28,439 bases of DNA. It comes from Lentisphaeria bacterium UBA7640 (GTDB taxonomy: Bacteria; Verrucomicrobiota; Lentisphaeria; Victivallales; Victivallaceae). Shown here piece by piece: positions 7,124 through 15,930 of this stretch (within the stretch, counting starts at the first letter, position 1; each line of letters begins with the position of its first letter). The position numbers were made by a program, and so were the translations under genes. The stretch covers positions 1 to 28,439 of the forward strand of contig DLIO01000092.1 in assembly GCA_002483765.1 (NCBI GenBank). The letters run 5' to 3'. The notes beneath the pieces were generated by a model that searched no databases, had not been told where the DNA came from, and saw nothing but the letters and a program-made list of their open reading frames with translations.

Positions 7124-8500
7124 CTAATCTAACAGTTGCAAATTGGCGATAGATATTCCGCTTAGCGCGGCTCCGGTTATCCCTAAAAAACCTTGATCGG
7201 TGCCACAAATATACAATCCTTGCAATTCCGTGTGGCCATTGCGTTGTTTATCCGGCGTTCCATAGATTGCGCCATTAATGCGTCCAGTGTAACGTTCGAT
7301 GGTTTTCGGCGTAAACGCATCAGTGAAAAACGCTTCGCTCATATCGGTGCCAGTCAATTCACCAGTCATTTCAAAAATATCATGCATCGCCGCAACTTTT
7401 TTTTCGCCATAGCGATTATCGTTCCAGACGCGGTGATTAGATAGTACGGTAGTTCGAATCATGGGGCTTGGAATGACGTCGCCAGACTCGAATTGGAAAT
7501 TATGGGGCATGCAGATGACGCCACTGTTCAACGAAATTGGTGATTCGGGACAGCGGTATTCGAGATTTTCATCGTTACAGAAAAAAATAATCGTTTCTGG
7601 ATGATCATTCAATCGTTCAAATACTGCCAATGTTTCGAAGAAGCTGAGATTGCCAGGAATGGCTTGTGGCTTTATTCCGCTCAAGCGTTGCGTTTCCGGC
7701 AATCCGGCAGACGAAAGAATTTTCTTCGCGTTTAATTGATCGCCATTTGAGCAACGAACGCCAACGGCCTGACCGTTATGCGATAAAATTTCTTCAATTG
7801 GACAATTCAAACGCAGTTCACCACCAGATTCCGTGAAACGTTTTTCCAATATGTTCAACCACGCTTTGATACCACCACCTGGGCGGAAAAATCCCTGTTG
7901 GAAAATACTTTTGTACATGATCGCGAATTGGGCAAAATCCATATCATCTTCAATTGCGCTGCCATAATAAAACAGCGGACAAAGTAACATATCGATTAAT
8001 AACGGATCGCCGAGAAAACGTTTAAGCTGTCTTCGTGCTGAAGAAAACTGATGATTTAGATTAACTTCATCAAATCCATCAACAAATTGATTTAGGCGTC
8101 GAAAATTATCGATTTCACGCGGGAACTCCTCGGCAATGGAATCTTCGAAACTTGAGAAATGATTATCAAAGCATAGAGTTTTGCTGGGAAAACGAATCAA
8201 CGAATGATTTTGTTCGCGGATTTGGAGGTCATCTAACGGGATGCGCAATTGGCGTAACATTTTCATTAATGGCAAGGATTTAGGATCGCCCCGCCGCGCT
8301 AGATTGGTCATGGCGTGGAGTCCCGTTTCTAACAACATGCCCTGTCTTGAGTACCATGAATTCAGGCCACCGATGCGCGAATGGCGTTCGCAAATACAGA
8401 CTTTTTGACCGAAATGAGCCAGCCGGATTCCGGCTGCTAATCCTGATAATCCAGCGCCGATAATAATGGCGTCAAATTGTTCTGTGGTGGTCACATTCAT
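7124..8500 (-). CDS. FAD-dependent oxidoreductase, CrtI/phytoene desaturase-like
   Basis: The 458-aa protein opens with a dinucleotide-binding fold, I-I-I-G-A-G-L-S-G-L-A-A-G (12-24), with Glu38 at the end of strand 2 as expected for FAD. It closes with the family's C-terminal FAD contact, G-L-Y-I-C-G-T-D followed by G-A-A-L-S-G (~428-448). This layout is typical of the phytoene desaturase / retinol saturase (carotenoid isomerase-like) superfamily, whose members oxidise, reduce or isomerise polyenes and other lipids, usually at the membrane surface. No crtB or other carotenoid gene is nearby, so the substrate is unknown. Its start overlaps the stop of the upstream yihY-like gene by 4 nt (ATGA), implying translational coupling. 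Confidence 0.8.
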   Translation of the reverse strand: MNVTTTEQFDAIIIGAGLSGLAAGIRLAHFGQKVCICERHSRIGGLNSWYSRQGMLLETGLHAMTNLARRGDPKSLPLMKMLRQLRIPLDDLQIREQNHSLIRFPSKTLCFDNHFSSFEDSIAEEFPREIDNFRRLNQFVDGFDEVNLNHQFSSARRQLKRFLGDPLLIDMLLCPLFYYGSAIEDDMDFAQFAIMYKSIFQQGFFRPGGGIKAWLNILEKRFTESGGELRLNCPIEEILSHNGQAVGVRCSNGDQLNAKKILSSAGLPETQRLSGIKPQAIPGNLSFFETLAVFERLNDHPETIIFFCNDENLEYRCPESPISLNSGVICMPHNFQFESGDVIPSPMIRTTVLSNHRVWNDNRYGEKKVAAMHDIFEMTGELTGTDMSEAFFTDAFTPKTIERYTGRINGAIYGTPDKQRNGHTELQGLYICGTDQGFLGITGAALSGISIANLQLLD

Positions 8501-9813
8501 AACTCGTGAAGTGGTTTGTTGAGCTTGGATCCGCCCATTTCCTTCTTAACTTCTTCCAGATATTGTGTGGCATGATCATAAGAAGGTGTATGACGGCGTG
8601 GAGTATAATTTTTACCACTTACCCCTAATTGGTTGATTACCGCCATTGCAGTAAAATCATTCAATGGCAATGCAGGATAATAGCCGCCATCTTCCTGCGA
8701 ACAAACAATCAATTTAGCCGATGTCATACGACTCAATGAATCTTGAACTAAACGAAACGGAATATTAGTGGCCAATGCCAGTTCTTCACCATTTTTGCTT
8801 CCTTCATGTTGGCTAAAGTCTTTAGCGATAGTGGTTGCGATGGCTAAAGTTAATCTGATTCGTGCCAGTGGGCTGAGTTTTCTTGCCAATGGTTCAAATT
8901 CGTGATCAGCCACGGTTTGGATTGAACAAGATATTTCTGCCCCAAACAATATCAAAAGCCAACTGAGCTGTAACCAGATCAAAAAGAGCGGTAACGCCGA
9001 AAAACTACCATAGATAGTATTGTACTTAGAGAGGAAAAATTGAGCAGATAAATAGCCGGTTTGTAGCAGCTGGAACGCCGTTCCAATTAAAATCCCTGCA
9101 ATAATCGCTGAACGTAACCGCACTTTGGTATTTGGCATAAAAGAGTAGACAATGGGAAACAAAACCCAAAGCATTACGAAAGGAAACAACCTTGCAGAAA
9201 TATCAACCAACGGCCCGCTTAGCATTTCTGGTAATACACTTGTGCTGGCGTGTGATAAATATTTTTGCGCGAGCGTAGTTACGCTACCAGCAGAGATCAT
9301 TAAGACTGGACAGATTAATGCCATCGAAAGATAGTCGCTGAATTTACGTGATAGCGGGCGCTGGTTAGGAACGCCCCAAATTATATTAAAAGCCGCTTCG
9401 ATATTGCCGAGCATTTTTATCACCGTCCAGCATAGAAGAATCACCCCTATTCCTGCAATCATTCCACCGCGAGTATGTTCAAGCATCGAGTCGGAGTATT
9501 CGAAAATACGATCCAAGATTTCAGGATTATCTACGAATTTATCATAAAGCGTTGTTCGCAGCTTGCTATCCATGCCAAAGCCTTTGGCAATTCCGAATGC
9601 CATTGCAGTAATCGGCACTAGTGCAAAAATAGAATAAAAAGTTAACGCCGAGGCCCACAAGCGACAACGGTTCTCTCTGAACCCGTTTATCGACATTACA
9701 ACAACTCGTAACACCAAGAGCCAAGAATAACGGCTGCGATTTAAATCATATTTTTCATATTCCCACATATCTTTTAATATGAAGTTGATAGCTTTTTTAA
9801 TCCTTTTAATCAT
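8497..9813 (-). CDS. YihY/BrkB-family inner-membrane protein with cytoplasmic C-terminal extension
   Basis: The 438-aa protein has the YihY/virulence-factor-BrkB hallmark A-S-A-L-T-F-Y-S-I-F-A-L-V-P (54-67) followed by G-I-A-K-G-F-G, then about six membrane segments up to ~297. It also has N-T-I-Y-G-S-F-S-A-L-P-L-F (265-277) and L-I-L-F-G-A-E-I (287-294), both typical of the family. The family is often misannotated as ribonuclease BN and its biochemical role is unsettled. Residues ~305-438 form a soluble tail. The part ~335-395 (E-E-L-A-L-A-T-N-I-P-F-R-L-V-Q-D-S-L-S) looks like a winged helix, found in longer family members. A TAGGGAT ribosome site lies 6 nt before the ATG. It sits between uxaC and the FAD oxidoreductase; a palindromic repeat separates it from uxaC. 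Confidence 0.85.
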   Translation of the reverse strand: MIKRIKKAINFILKDMWEYEKYDLNRSRYSWLLVLRVVVMSINGFRENRCRLWASALTFYSIFALVPITAMAFGIAKGFGMDSKLRTTLYDKFVDNPEILDRIFEYSDSMLEHTRGGMIAGIGVILLCWTVIKMLGNIEAAFNIIWGVPNQRPLSRKFSDYLSMALICPVLMISAGSVTTLAQKYLSHASTSVLPEMLSGPLVDISARLFPFVMLWVLFPIVYSFMPNTKVRLRSAIIAGILIGTAFQLLQTGYLSAQFFLSKYNTIYGSFSALPLFLIWLQLSWLLILFGAEISCSIQTVADHEFEPLARKLSPLARIRLTLAIATTIAKDFSQHEGSKNGEELALATNIPFRLVQDSLSRMTSAKLIVCSQEDGGYYPALPLNDFTAMAVINQLGVSGKNYTPRRHTPSYDHATQYLEEVKKEMGGSKLNKPLHEL

Positions 9814-9852
9814 AAATCATCCCTAGCTTAATAGTTGTAAGTTATTTCTTCT

Positions 9853-9883
9853 AATTCGCGCGCGCATAATGCGCGCGCTAATT
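9853..9883. repeat. 31-bp palindromic repeat, copy 1
   Basis: AATTC-G-CGCGCGC-AT, central A, AT-GCGCGCGC-T-AATT. The arms pair perfectly except for one C/T mismatch. It lies in the 88-bp gap between uxaC (stop 9902) and the yihY-like gene, both on the minus strand. Two closely similar copies lie at 14065 and 19082. Confidence 0.9.
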
Positions 9884-9901
9884 TAATATCTACTTTAGTC
9901 C

Positions 9902-11269
9902 TTAAAGGCTGTAAAATTCCTTGGTGTTAGAATAACAGATTGAGATGGCCAATTGCTCCATCACTTCGTATGGCGCCTGTCCACGCTCAACGTGTTCGCC
10001 TAAAACGTCGCACAGGACGCGACGGAACATTTCGAAACGGGAACCGTAACTCAAGAGCTTACGGGAATCAGAAACCATTCCTGCGAAATTAGCAAACGTA
10101 TCAACGGACCCGATATATTCCAACTGGCGACGCATTCCGACTGGAGTATCCAACAGCCACCACGCCGAACCGAGGCGAACCTTCGCGCCAAATGCGCGCG
10201 CCAAAGTAGCCAGCATCGCTTGATGGCTCGGATCAAGGCAATAGAGAACTACTTTTAGGCGATCGTCAAAGCGGTTTAAAAATGGGATTAAATTCTGCAT
10301 GTGATCCTGCATAGGATTGCAGATATCGCCACCAACGTCTGGGCCGAGAGCTTTCCATAATGAATGCCGAACGTCACGAACTGCCCCCAAATGAAGCTGA
10401 GTAACCCAATTTTTTTCAGCGTTGAGCTCGCAAACTTCCCCGAGGAAACAACTCATAAACAGATTAGCCTCATCATCAGTAATTGCTTTAGCATTTATCG
10501 CCTTTAGGAAAACCGCATCGGCTTCAGCTTTTGTCGCGGTGCCAGAAACCATCACTTCTAGTCCATGGTCAGTAGCGACACAACCGTTTTCCGCAAAATA
10601 ATCATGCGATAAACGCATCACTTCAAGTAGATCATCGAAATTTTTCAGTTGCAAATTAAAACGGCCGCCCAGCTGTTCCATGTATTCCCGCCAGTTGGGA
10701 TTGGTAATTTTCATCGCTTTATCGGGGCGCCAAGTCGGACGCACCAATATACGTCCCGCCATTTTATTGGCGATTCGGTGTTCCTCAAGCAGATCCATTG
10801 GATCGTCAGTTGAACACATCACTTCAACGCCAATTTTTTCAAGCAACGCTAAAGGCTTATGGTCGGGTTGTGCCAATACTTTATTGGCTTCCTTCCAGAT
10901 TTCGGCGCCAGTCTCTGGGCCGAGCAACTTGGAGATACTAAGATAACGGCTGAGGTCGAGATGAATCCACTCATAAACTGGATTTCCGACGAATTCAGGA
11001 AAGACGGCAGCAAGCTTTAACCATTTTTCTTTCGCACTGCGTTTGCCAGTGATGAATTCCTCTGGTACTCCGCGTTTGCGCATGATTTCCCAAACATAAT
11101 GGTCGGTAGCGGCAAAGAGCTGCCAGACATCTGGATAATTTCCGTTGTCAGCAATCTCTTTAACATTTGCGTGGTTGTGGGCATCAATAATAGGCAAGTC
11201 GCACACCGCTTGAAATAATTTGTGCCCAGATTGATTTCCGATCAGGTAGTTTTCTCCGAGAAAGCTCAT
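9902..11269 (-). CDS. uxaC: Glucuronate (uronate) isomerase
   Basis: UxaC converts D-glucuronate to D-fructuronate and D-galacturonate to D-tagaturonate (EC 5.3.1.12), the entry step of hexuronate breakdown in the cytoplasm. It belongs to the amidohydrolase superfamily. The 455-aa length fits the family (~450-470). Visible signatures are the metal-binding D-A-H-N-H (29-33), S-T-D-D-P (153-157), the substrate-binding R-P-T-W-R-P-D (177-183), Q-L-H-L-G-A-V-R-D in the C-terminal half and M-V-S-D-S-R-K-L-L-S-Y (~398-408). AAGGA precedes the ATG on the minus strand. No uxaB/uxuA partner is in the window; the downstream membrane and FAD genes have no obvious link to uronates. It is the first gene of a minus-strand run and is divergent from lpxA. 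Confidence 0.92.
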   Translation of the reverse strand: MSFLGENYLIGNQSGHKLFQAVCDLPIIDAHNHANVKEIADNGNYPDVWQLFAATDHYVWEIMRKRGVPEEFITGKRSAKEKWLKLAAVFPEFVGNPVYEWIHLDLSRYLSISKLLGPETGAEIWKEANKVLAQPDHKPLALLEKIGVEVMCSTDDPMDLLEEHRIANKMAGRILVRPTWRPDKAMKITNPNWREYMEQLGGRFNLQLKNFDDLLEVMRLSHDYFAENGCVATDHGLEVMVSGTATKAEADAVFLKAINAKAITDDEANLFMSCFLGEVCELNAEKNWVTQLHLGAVRDVRHSLWKALGPDVGGDICNPMQDHMQNLIPFLNRFDDRLKVVLYCLDPSHQAMLATLARAFGAKVRLGSAWWLLDTPVGMRRQLEYIGSVDTFANFAGMVSDSRKLLSYGSRFEMFRRVLCDVLGEHVERGQAPYEVMEQLAISICYSNTKEFYSL

Positions 11270-11313
11270 GGGGGCTATTCCTTAAGTTTTTGTGGTTTCA
11301 ATTTATTGACGAC

Positions 11314-11343
11314 ATAATATAAAACGGATTGCAGGATTTACAA
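11314..11343 (-). promoter_or_regulatory. Candidate sigma-70 promoter for uxaC
   Basis: On the minus strand, TTGTAA (11343-11338) and TATTAT (11319-11314) are separated by 18 bp, about 45 nt before the uxaC start. The match is modest and the region is AT-rich. Confidence 0.3.
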
Positions 11344-11448
11344 AATAACCGCTTTTGAGAAAATTCCAAGATTTAAGAAAAACAATCTGTCATTATGGTG
11401 TGCTGATATCCAACACTTATCCCATTTTTCGCGACGCTTTAGTCCGGT

Positions 11449-11477
11449 TTGAGTATTGTTTTTAGGCGTTGTATGAT
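11449..11477 (+). promoter_or_regulatory. Candidate sigma-70 promoter for lpxA
   Basis: TTGAGT (11449-11454), 17-bp spacer, TATGAT (11472-11477), 47 nt before the lpxA ATG. Spacing is ideal. A perfect 12-bp palindrome, CAATTTAAATTG (11499-11510), lies between the promoter and the ribosome site AAAGGA (11511-11516); it may be chance in AT-rich DNA. Confidence 0.5.
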
Positions 11478-11524
11478 TATATTAAAACTCATTAGCCTCA
11501 ATTTAAATTGAAAGGAATGCATAA

Positions 11525-12322
11525 ATGGCAAAAATCCATCCATCCGCAGTGGTTGAATCAGGCGCACAACTTGCTAGTGATGTCGAAGTCGGTCCAATGT
11601 GCTATGTTGGTCCCAATGTGATAATTGGCAGTGGGACTAAACTGATTTCGCAATGCTATGTTGGCGGTTACACTACAATCGGCGAAAATAATGTATTTTA
11701 CCCGTTCTCTTCAGTCGGAACTCCTGCTGAAGATTTTGCGTATTCAGGCGGGAAATGTATGGTTACAATTGGCGATAATGGTATTTTTCGTGAAGGAATA
11801 ACCATAAACGCAGGCACTGGAGATAACACTGAAACCGTGCTTGGTAACCAAGTTTTTATGATGGCGAACTCACACGTGGCGCACAACTGTATTATCGGAA
11901 ATAGTGTGGTACTGGTTTGTGGAGCGTTGCTGGCTGGATATGTTGAAGTTCAAGATCGTGCATTCATTTCCGGACTGTGTGCTGTGCATCAATTTTGCAA
12001 GGTTGGGCGTTTAGCTATTCTTAGCGGAGGCTCGTTGTTCTCTAAAGATATACCACCATTCATGATGGCTGAAGGGCGTAATGGCGGGGTAAAAATGGTT
12101 AATATCGTCGGTTTGCGCAGAGCTGGATTCGAGAGAGAGACTATACGAATCATTCAAGATTTACACAAAATTGTTTTCCGTAGCGGATTGATTTTGTCCA
12201 AGGCTTATGAAAAATGTCGTGCCGAACTGCCTCCGATTCCCGAAGTAGATGAGTTTATTAAATTTGCCGAAAGTTCAAAAAGAGGCATTTTGACTAATCG
12301 CGAAGATGGTCATAGAGATTAA
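11525..12322 (+). CDS. lpxA: Acyl-ACP--UDP-N-acetylglucosamine O-acyltransferase
   Basis: LpxA transfers a 3-hydroxyacyl chain from ACP to UDP-GlcNAc (EC 2.3.1.129), the first step of lipid A synthesis, in the cytoplasm. The 265-aa protein is a left-handed beta helix made of hexapeptide repeats (I-H-P-S-A-V-V-E-S-G-A-Q-L onward). N-S-H-V-A-H-N-C (115-122) places the catalytic histidine at His120, equivalent to E. coli His125. A-V-H-Q-F-C-K-V-G and N-I-V-G-L-R-R-A-G-F (~194-203), followed by a helical C-terminus, separate LpxA from LpxD and other hexapeptide enzymes. The gene is alone here rather than in the usual lpxD-fabZ-lpxA cluster; gpmI follows after 17 nt and is probably cotranscribed. 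Its promoter is divergent from uxaC. Confidence 0.9.
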   Translation: MAKIHPSAVVESGAQLASDVEVGPMCYVGPNVIIGSGTKLISQCYVGGYTTIGENNVFYPFSSVGTPAEDFAYSGGKCMVTIGDNGIFREGITINAGTGDNTETVLGNQVFMMANSHVAHNCIIGNSVVLVCGALLAGYVEVQDRAFISGLCAVHQFCKVGRLAILSGGSLFSKDIPPFMMAEGRNGGVKMVNIVGLRRAGFERETIRIIQDLHKIVFRSGLILSKAYEKCRAELPPIPEVDEFIKFAESSKRGILTNREDGHRD

Positions 12323-12339
12323 AAACAGATAGGAAAATT

Positions 12340-13992
12340 ATGCTTAAAGCTTTAAAGAAAAATTCGAAATTTCAGGATCGCCGCGGCCCTGTTGTATTGT
12401 TAATTATGGATGGAGTCGGTTTTGGAAAATACTCCGAAGGCGACGCGGTCCTTGCCGCTTATACGCCGAAACTCGATGAACTGACTAAATTATGCCCAAA
12501 TACCCGCTTAAAAGCACACGGCACCGCCGTCGGTATGCCGTCCGATGAAGATATGGGCAATAGCGAAGTCGGGCATAATGCTATTGGCTGCGGACGAGTA
12601 TTTGCGCAAGGTGCTAAGTTGGTGGAAGATGCAGTAAACAAAAAAACGATTTTTACTGGTGAAACCTGGAAAAAATTAATTTCCAACGTCTGTCAACACA
12701 ACTCAACGCTACACTTTCTCGGTCTGCTTTCTGATGGCAATGTTCATAGCAATATCTCTCAACTTTACGCCATGATTGAAGAAGCAAAACGCGAAAATAT
12801 TAAAAAAATTCGTGTTCATATTCTTTTGGATGGACGCGACGTTCCAGAGACTTCCGCGCTCGATTACGTTCAACCGCTTGAAGAATTTTTGGCCAAGCTA
12901 AACGCGGATGGCGTCGATTACCGAATTGCATCAGGTGGTGGCCGGATGGTTATTACGATGGATCGTTACGGTGCAAACTGGGATATGGTTCGCAAAGGTT
13001 GGGATACGCATGTTCACGGCAAAGGGTCCTATTTCCGGAGTGCCACTGAGGCTATCACAAAACTGCGCTTAAGTAGTGGAGCTATTGATCAAGATTTGCC
13101 GCCGTTTGTTATCTCCGATGACGACATTAACCCGATCGGCGCTATTACCGACAATGACTCAGTGATATTCTTTAATTTCCGCGGAGACCGTTCCCAAGAA
13201 ATAACCAATGCCTTTGAAGATGAAGTTTTCGATAAATTCGATCGTGGCTGTCGTCCAAAAGTAGTTTATGCCGGAATGATGGAATATGATGCAGACGCTC
13301 AAGTGCCGAAGTTATTTCTAGTTGAACCACCCACCATTAACCGTACCGTCGGCGAATTTCTTTGCGCCAATGGCGTCAAACAACTAGCCATCAGTGAAAC
13401 GCAAAAATACGGACATGTCACTTATTTTTACAACGGCAATCGCGCCGGAAAATTTAATAGTGAATTAGAGGATTATATTGAGATTAAATCCGATGTTATC
13501 CCTTTTGAACAACGTCCCTGGATGAAGTCCGCAGAAATAACCGATGCAGTATGCGCTGCAATTGCGGCGGGGAAGCACCGTTTTATCCGTTTAAACCTAC
13601 CTAATGGCGACATGGTTGGTCATACTGGCAATTATCCAGCGGTGATTACCGCAATGGGTGCAGTTGACCTCAGCGTGACTAGAATTGCTAGTGCAGTCAA
13701 GAAAGCCGGTGGCGTTATGGTTGTTTCTGCTGATCATGGCAATGCTGATGATATGTATGAACACGCCAAAGACGGTTCCGTCAAAGTTGACGCTAATGGC
13801 GTCCCTGCGCGCAAAACCAGCCATTCGCTAAATCCCGTTCCGTGCATTATTTATGATCCGGAATCAAAAGATGAATACGAAACCGTATTGCGTGAAGGTT
13901 TAGGGATCAGTTCGTTAGGTGCAACCTGCATTGAACTGCTTGGCTACGAAGCTCCCGAAGACTACGATCCAAGCGTTCTAATAATGAAATAA
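12340..13992 (+). CDS. gpmI: 2,3-bisphosphoglycerate-independent phosphoglycerate mutase
   Basis: GpmI interconverts 3- and 2-phosphoglycerate (EC 5.4.2.12) in glycolysis and gluconeogenesis, using two Mn ions and a phosphoserine intermediate. Visible signatures are L-I-M-D-G-V-G-F-G (21-29) with metal ligand Asp24, G-N-S-E-V-G-H-N (73-80) with nucleophile Ser75, L-D-G-R-D-V, the substrate-binding G-G-G-R-M, F-N-F-R-G-D-R, and V-S-A-D-H-G-N-A-D (462-470) with metal ligands Asp465/His466. At 550 aa it is ~35-40 residues longer than the common bacterial form (~510), partly from an N-terminal extension of about 12 residues and an insertion around ~475-490. AGGA precedes the ATG. It follows lpxA by 17 nt. 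Confidence 0.93.
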   Translation: MLKALKKNSKFQDRRGPVVLLIMDGVGFGKYSEGDAVLAAYTPKLDELTKLCPNTRLKAHGTAVGMPSDEDMGNSEVGHNAIGCGRVFAQGAKLVEDAVNKKTIFTGETWKKLISNVCQHNSTLHFLGLLSDGNVHSNISQLYAMIEEAKRENIKKIRVHILLDGRDVPETSALDYVQPLEEFLAKLNADGVDYRIASGGGRMVITMDRYGANWDMVRKGWDTHVHGKGSYFRSATEAITKLRLSSGAIDQDLPPFVISDDDINPIGAITDNDSVIFFNFRGDRSQEITNAFEDEVFDKFDRGCRPKVVYAGMMEYDADAQVPKLFLVEPPTINRTVGEFLCANGVKQLAISETQKYGHVTYFYNGNRAGKFNSELEDYIEIKSDVIPFEQRPWMKSAEITDAVCAAIAAGKHRFIRLNLPNGDMVGHTGNYPAVITAMGAVDLSVTRIASAVKKAGGVMVVSADHGNADDMYEHAKDGSVKVDANGVPARKTSHSLNPVPCIIYDPESKDEYETVLREGLGISSLGATCIELLGYEAPEDYDPSVLIMK

Positions 13993-14019
13993 AAATTATT
14001 CAGGTTATTTACTCTGTAT

Positions 14020-14044
14020 TAAACCCCATTTTAAATGGTTTTAA
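14020..14044 (+). terminator. Weak hairpin after gpmI
   Basis: AAACC, a bulged CC, then ATTT pairs with AAAT-GGTTT and is followed by T residues. The stem is AT-rich and the bulge weakens it, so termination is uncertain. The GC-rich palindrome at 14065 lies just downstream. Confidence 0.25.
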
Positions 14045-14064
14045 GTGATGTAATTACGTTTTTG

Positions 14065-14095
14065 AATTCACGCGCGCATAATGCGCGCGCGAATT
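14065..14095. repeat. 31-bp palindromic repeat, copy 2
   Basis: AATTC-A-CGCGCGC-AT, A, AT-GCGCGCGC-G-AATT. The arms have one A/C mismatch. It lies between gpmI and the 183-aa gene, both on the plus strand. Same consensus as the copies at 9853 and 19082. Confidence 0.9.
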
Positions 14096-14142
14096 AGGAA
14101 CATGAAATCCAACAAAATTACATAACGCCTCATTATATTAAA

Positions 14143-14694
14143 ATGACTAAAAAAATAGAACTTGAAGAGCTTTCTGAAAAGAAGTTACGGTTTGTGTTCC
14201 AGCAGTTGATCGTAAATCCAGGAATTCGTCAACAAGCGGAGAAGATCGCCAGCGAGTTACCGCCGGACTTTGGTGCTGAAGAGATTGAAGAAATTGACAT
14301 CGAAGGGATTGCCGAAAGCGTTTTTTTCTCGCTTAACGATTTGGATGTGGAAGAATTATGGGACAACTCCGGTCGCACTCGCTATGGCTATGTTGACGTA
14401 TATGACCTTGCTATTGAGATGTTCGAATCCGAGATATATCCGCACGTCCAGGAGATGGAACGTTGTCTTGAGTTGAACATGCACGAACACGCCAAGATAC
14501 ATTGCATGGGAATACTAAAAGGTTTACGCGACTTAGAGCATGAGTCGGGCAATGAATTTATAGATTGGGCGGCGGATGCTTCGAGTTCATATTCCGAGAT
14601 AGTATGGGAAAAATATAAGGCCAAAGCCTCGCAAGAAGATTACGCCGAAGTCGAAGCATTTATTGAAAAATTGAATAAAGGACACAGAAAATAA
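14143..14694 (+). CDS. Acidic protein of unknown function
   Basis: The 183-aa protein is strongly acidic (rich in Glu and Asp, e.g. A-E-E-I-E-E-I-D-I-E) and predicted mainly helical, with no signal peptide or membrane segment. The centre holds W-D-N-S-G-R-T-R-Y-G-Y-V-D-V-Y-D-L-A-I-E-M and the second half C-L-E-L-N-M-H-E-H-A-K-I-H-C-M-G-I-L-K, a helical hairpin pattern that recalls scaffold-like repeats. I do not recognise a family. It looks like a real gene: even codon use, proper length, plus strand after gpmI. No clear ribosome site precedes the ATG at 14143. A 7-codon open frame at 14102-14125 (M-K-S-N-K-I-T) with AGGAA ahead of it sits just upstream. Confidence 0.55.
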   Translation: MTKKIELEELSEKKLRFVFQQLIVNPGIRQQAEKIASELPPDFGAEEIEEIDIEGIAESVFFSLNDLDVEELWDNSGRTRYGYVDVYDLAIEMFESEIYPHVQEMERCLELNMHEHAKIHCMGILKGLRDLEHESGNEFIDWAADASSSYSEIVWEKYKAKASQEDYAEVEAFIEKLNKGHRK

Positions 14695-14768
14695 TTAAGC
14701 TCAAATTCACGAATGACGATGAAAGTTGAGCTCATTGATAACGGTATTTTATTTTACAAATATGAGTT

Positions 14769-15845
14769 TTACAGATCGATAGTTTTTTTCTTGCGAATTG
14801 ACTCGTCTGCGGCTAAAACAATGCGAAGACTGTTGACTACATCTTCGAGATGTTGGCTCAAGTCAATATCTTCCCTGATCGCTCTCAATAAGTATTCTTG
14901 TTCAAAACGGCACAGATCGTAATGATCTGGTTCATCGACCACATCAATTAGTTCATCTGCTCGGGCAAACTTACCGTCTGCGCCAATTTGTGAGTGGTGG
15001 ACTAGTAGTTTTTCGGTTTGAACATGCGAATCCACGGCATCCGAACTTTCTTTTGAAGCATCTTTGACGAAAGATACTGCACCGTCCGGCCCAAAAACAT
15101 CTTTGATAAAGTGAGCGGTCTCACTGACCATCGGCCCCCATCCCGCTTCGTACCAGCCGACTGAATCGTCTTCAAAAACCACCTGCAACTGTCCATAGTT
15201 GTACATGTCCGGTTTTAATTCATCGCTCAGTCGAGCTCCGATTGCTTGTACTCTTATCGGCCGTGATCGTGTCATCAAGCACATCATATCCACATAATGC
15301 ACCCCACAATCAACAATTGGCGAAATGGAACTCATTAGCCCTTTATGGGTTTCCCAGTTTTTTCCAAAGCTTTGCTGATTTAAATTCATACGTATTACTA
15401 ACGGTTTTCCCAAAGTGTGCGAAAGTTCGACAAATTTTTTCCAAGTTGGATGATGCCGTAAAATGTAGCCGACGACGACCTTTCGTTTAGCGAGTGCGGC
15501 TTTTTGAACAATTGCGATCGCATCTTCAACTGTGCTTGCCAAAGGTTTTTCGACAAAAACATGGCAATCGGCGTCAAGTGCCGCCATTGCGTATTCCGCA
15601 TGTGAATCGGGGTAGGTATTGATTGACACGACATCTGGTTTAGTTTCTTTCAGGGCAATATAATAATCGTCAAATTCATTGACTACTCCAAATTCCTTTG
15701 CCACTTCGCCGCGACGTTTTGAATCCTGCGGACGACTTACTAGCCCGCAGATTTCAAAATCTTCGATTTTATGGTATGCGAGTGCATGAGAATAGCCCAT
15801 GTTGCCGCAACCAACCACCAAAACTTTAAGTTTGCTATCGTTCAT
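14769..15845 (-). CDS. Gfo/Idh/MocA-family oxidoreductase
   Basis: This is an NAD(P)-dependent dehydrogenase, probably acting on a sugar or inositol derivative; the substrate cannot be read. The 358-aa protein has a Rossmann domain with V-V-G-C-G-N-M-G (10-17), the family's E-K-P motif (99-101), and a C-terminal alpha/beta domain with D-C-G-V-H-Y-V-D (179-186), where Asp179 and His183 are the likely catalytic pair. I chose ATG 15845 because GGAAG (15855-15851) lies 5 nt upstream. The in-frame TTG at 15857 would leave only one base after GGAGA. Length fits the family (330-390). It is flanked by a converging gene and by a 370-bp divergent intergenic region with an unusual pair of overlapping hairpins. 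Confidence 0.85.
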   Translation of the reverse strand: MNDSKLKVLVVGCGNMGYSHALAYHKIEDFEICGLVSRPQDSKRRGEVAKEFGVVNEFDDYYIALKETKPDVVSINTYPDSHAEYAMAALDADCHVFVEKPLASTVEDAIAIVQKAALAKRKVVVGYILRHHPTWKKFVELSHTLGKPLVIRMNLNQQSFGKNWETHKGLMSSISPIVDCGVHYVDMMCLMTRSRPIRVQAIGARLSDELKPDMYNYGQLQVVFEDDSVGWYEAGWGPMVSETAHFIKDVFGPDGAVSFVKDASKESSDAVDSHVQTEKLLVHHSQIGADGKFARADELIDVVDEPDHYDLCRFEQEYLLRAIREDIDLSQHLEDVVNSLRIVLAADESIRKKKTIDL

Positions 15846-15850
15846 TTTAT

Positions 15851-15855
15851 CTTCC
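15851..15855 (-). promoter_or_regulatory. Ribosome binding site fixing the Gfo/Idh/MocA gene start
   Basis: GGAAG on the minus strand, 5 nt before ATG 15845. It favours that ATG over the longer TTG start at 15857. Confidence 0.55.
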
Positions 15856-15930
15856 AATCTCCACGCAAATAATCCAATGAATCAAGTGTTTAAATTTAAA
15901 TTTCGAGTAATGACATCGCTCCCGACATTT

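Noticed and set aside
11499..11510. 12-bp palindrome CAATTTAAATTG upstream of lpxA as an operator
   Set aside because: It is made almost entirely of A and T in AT-rich DNA and occurs once, so chance is likely.
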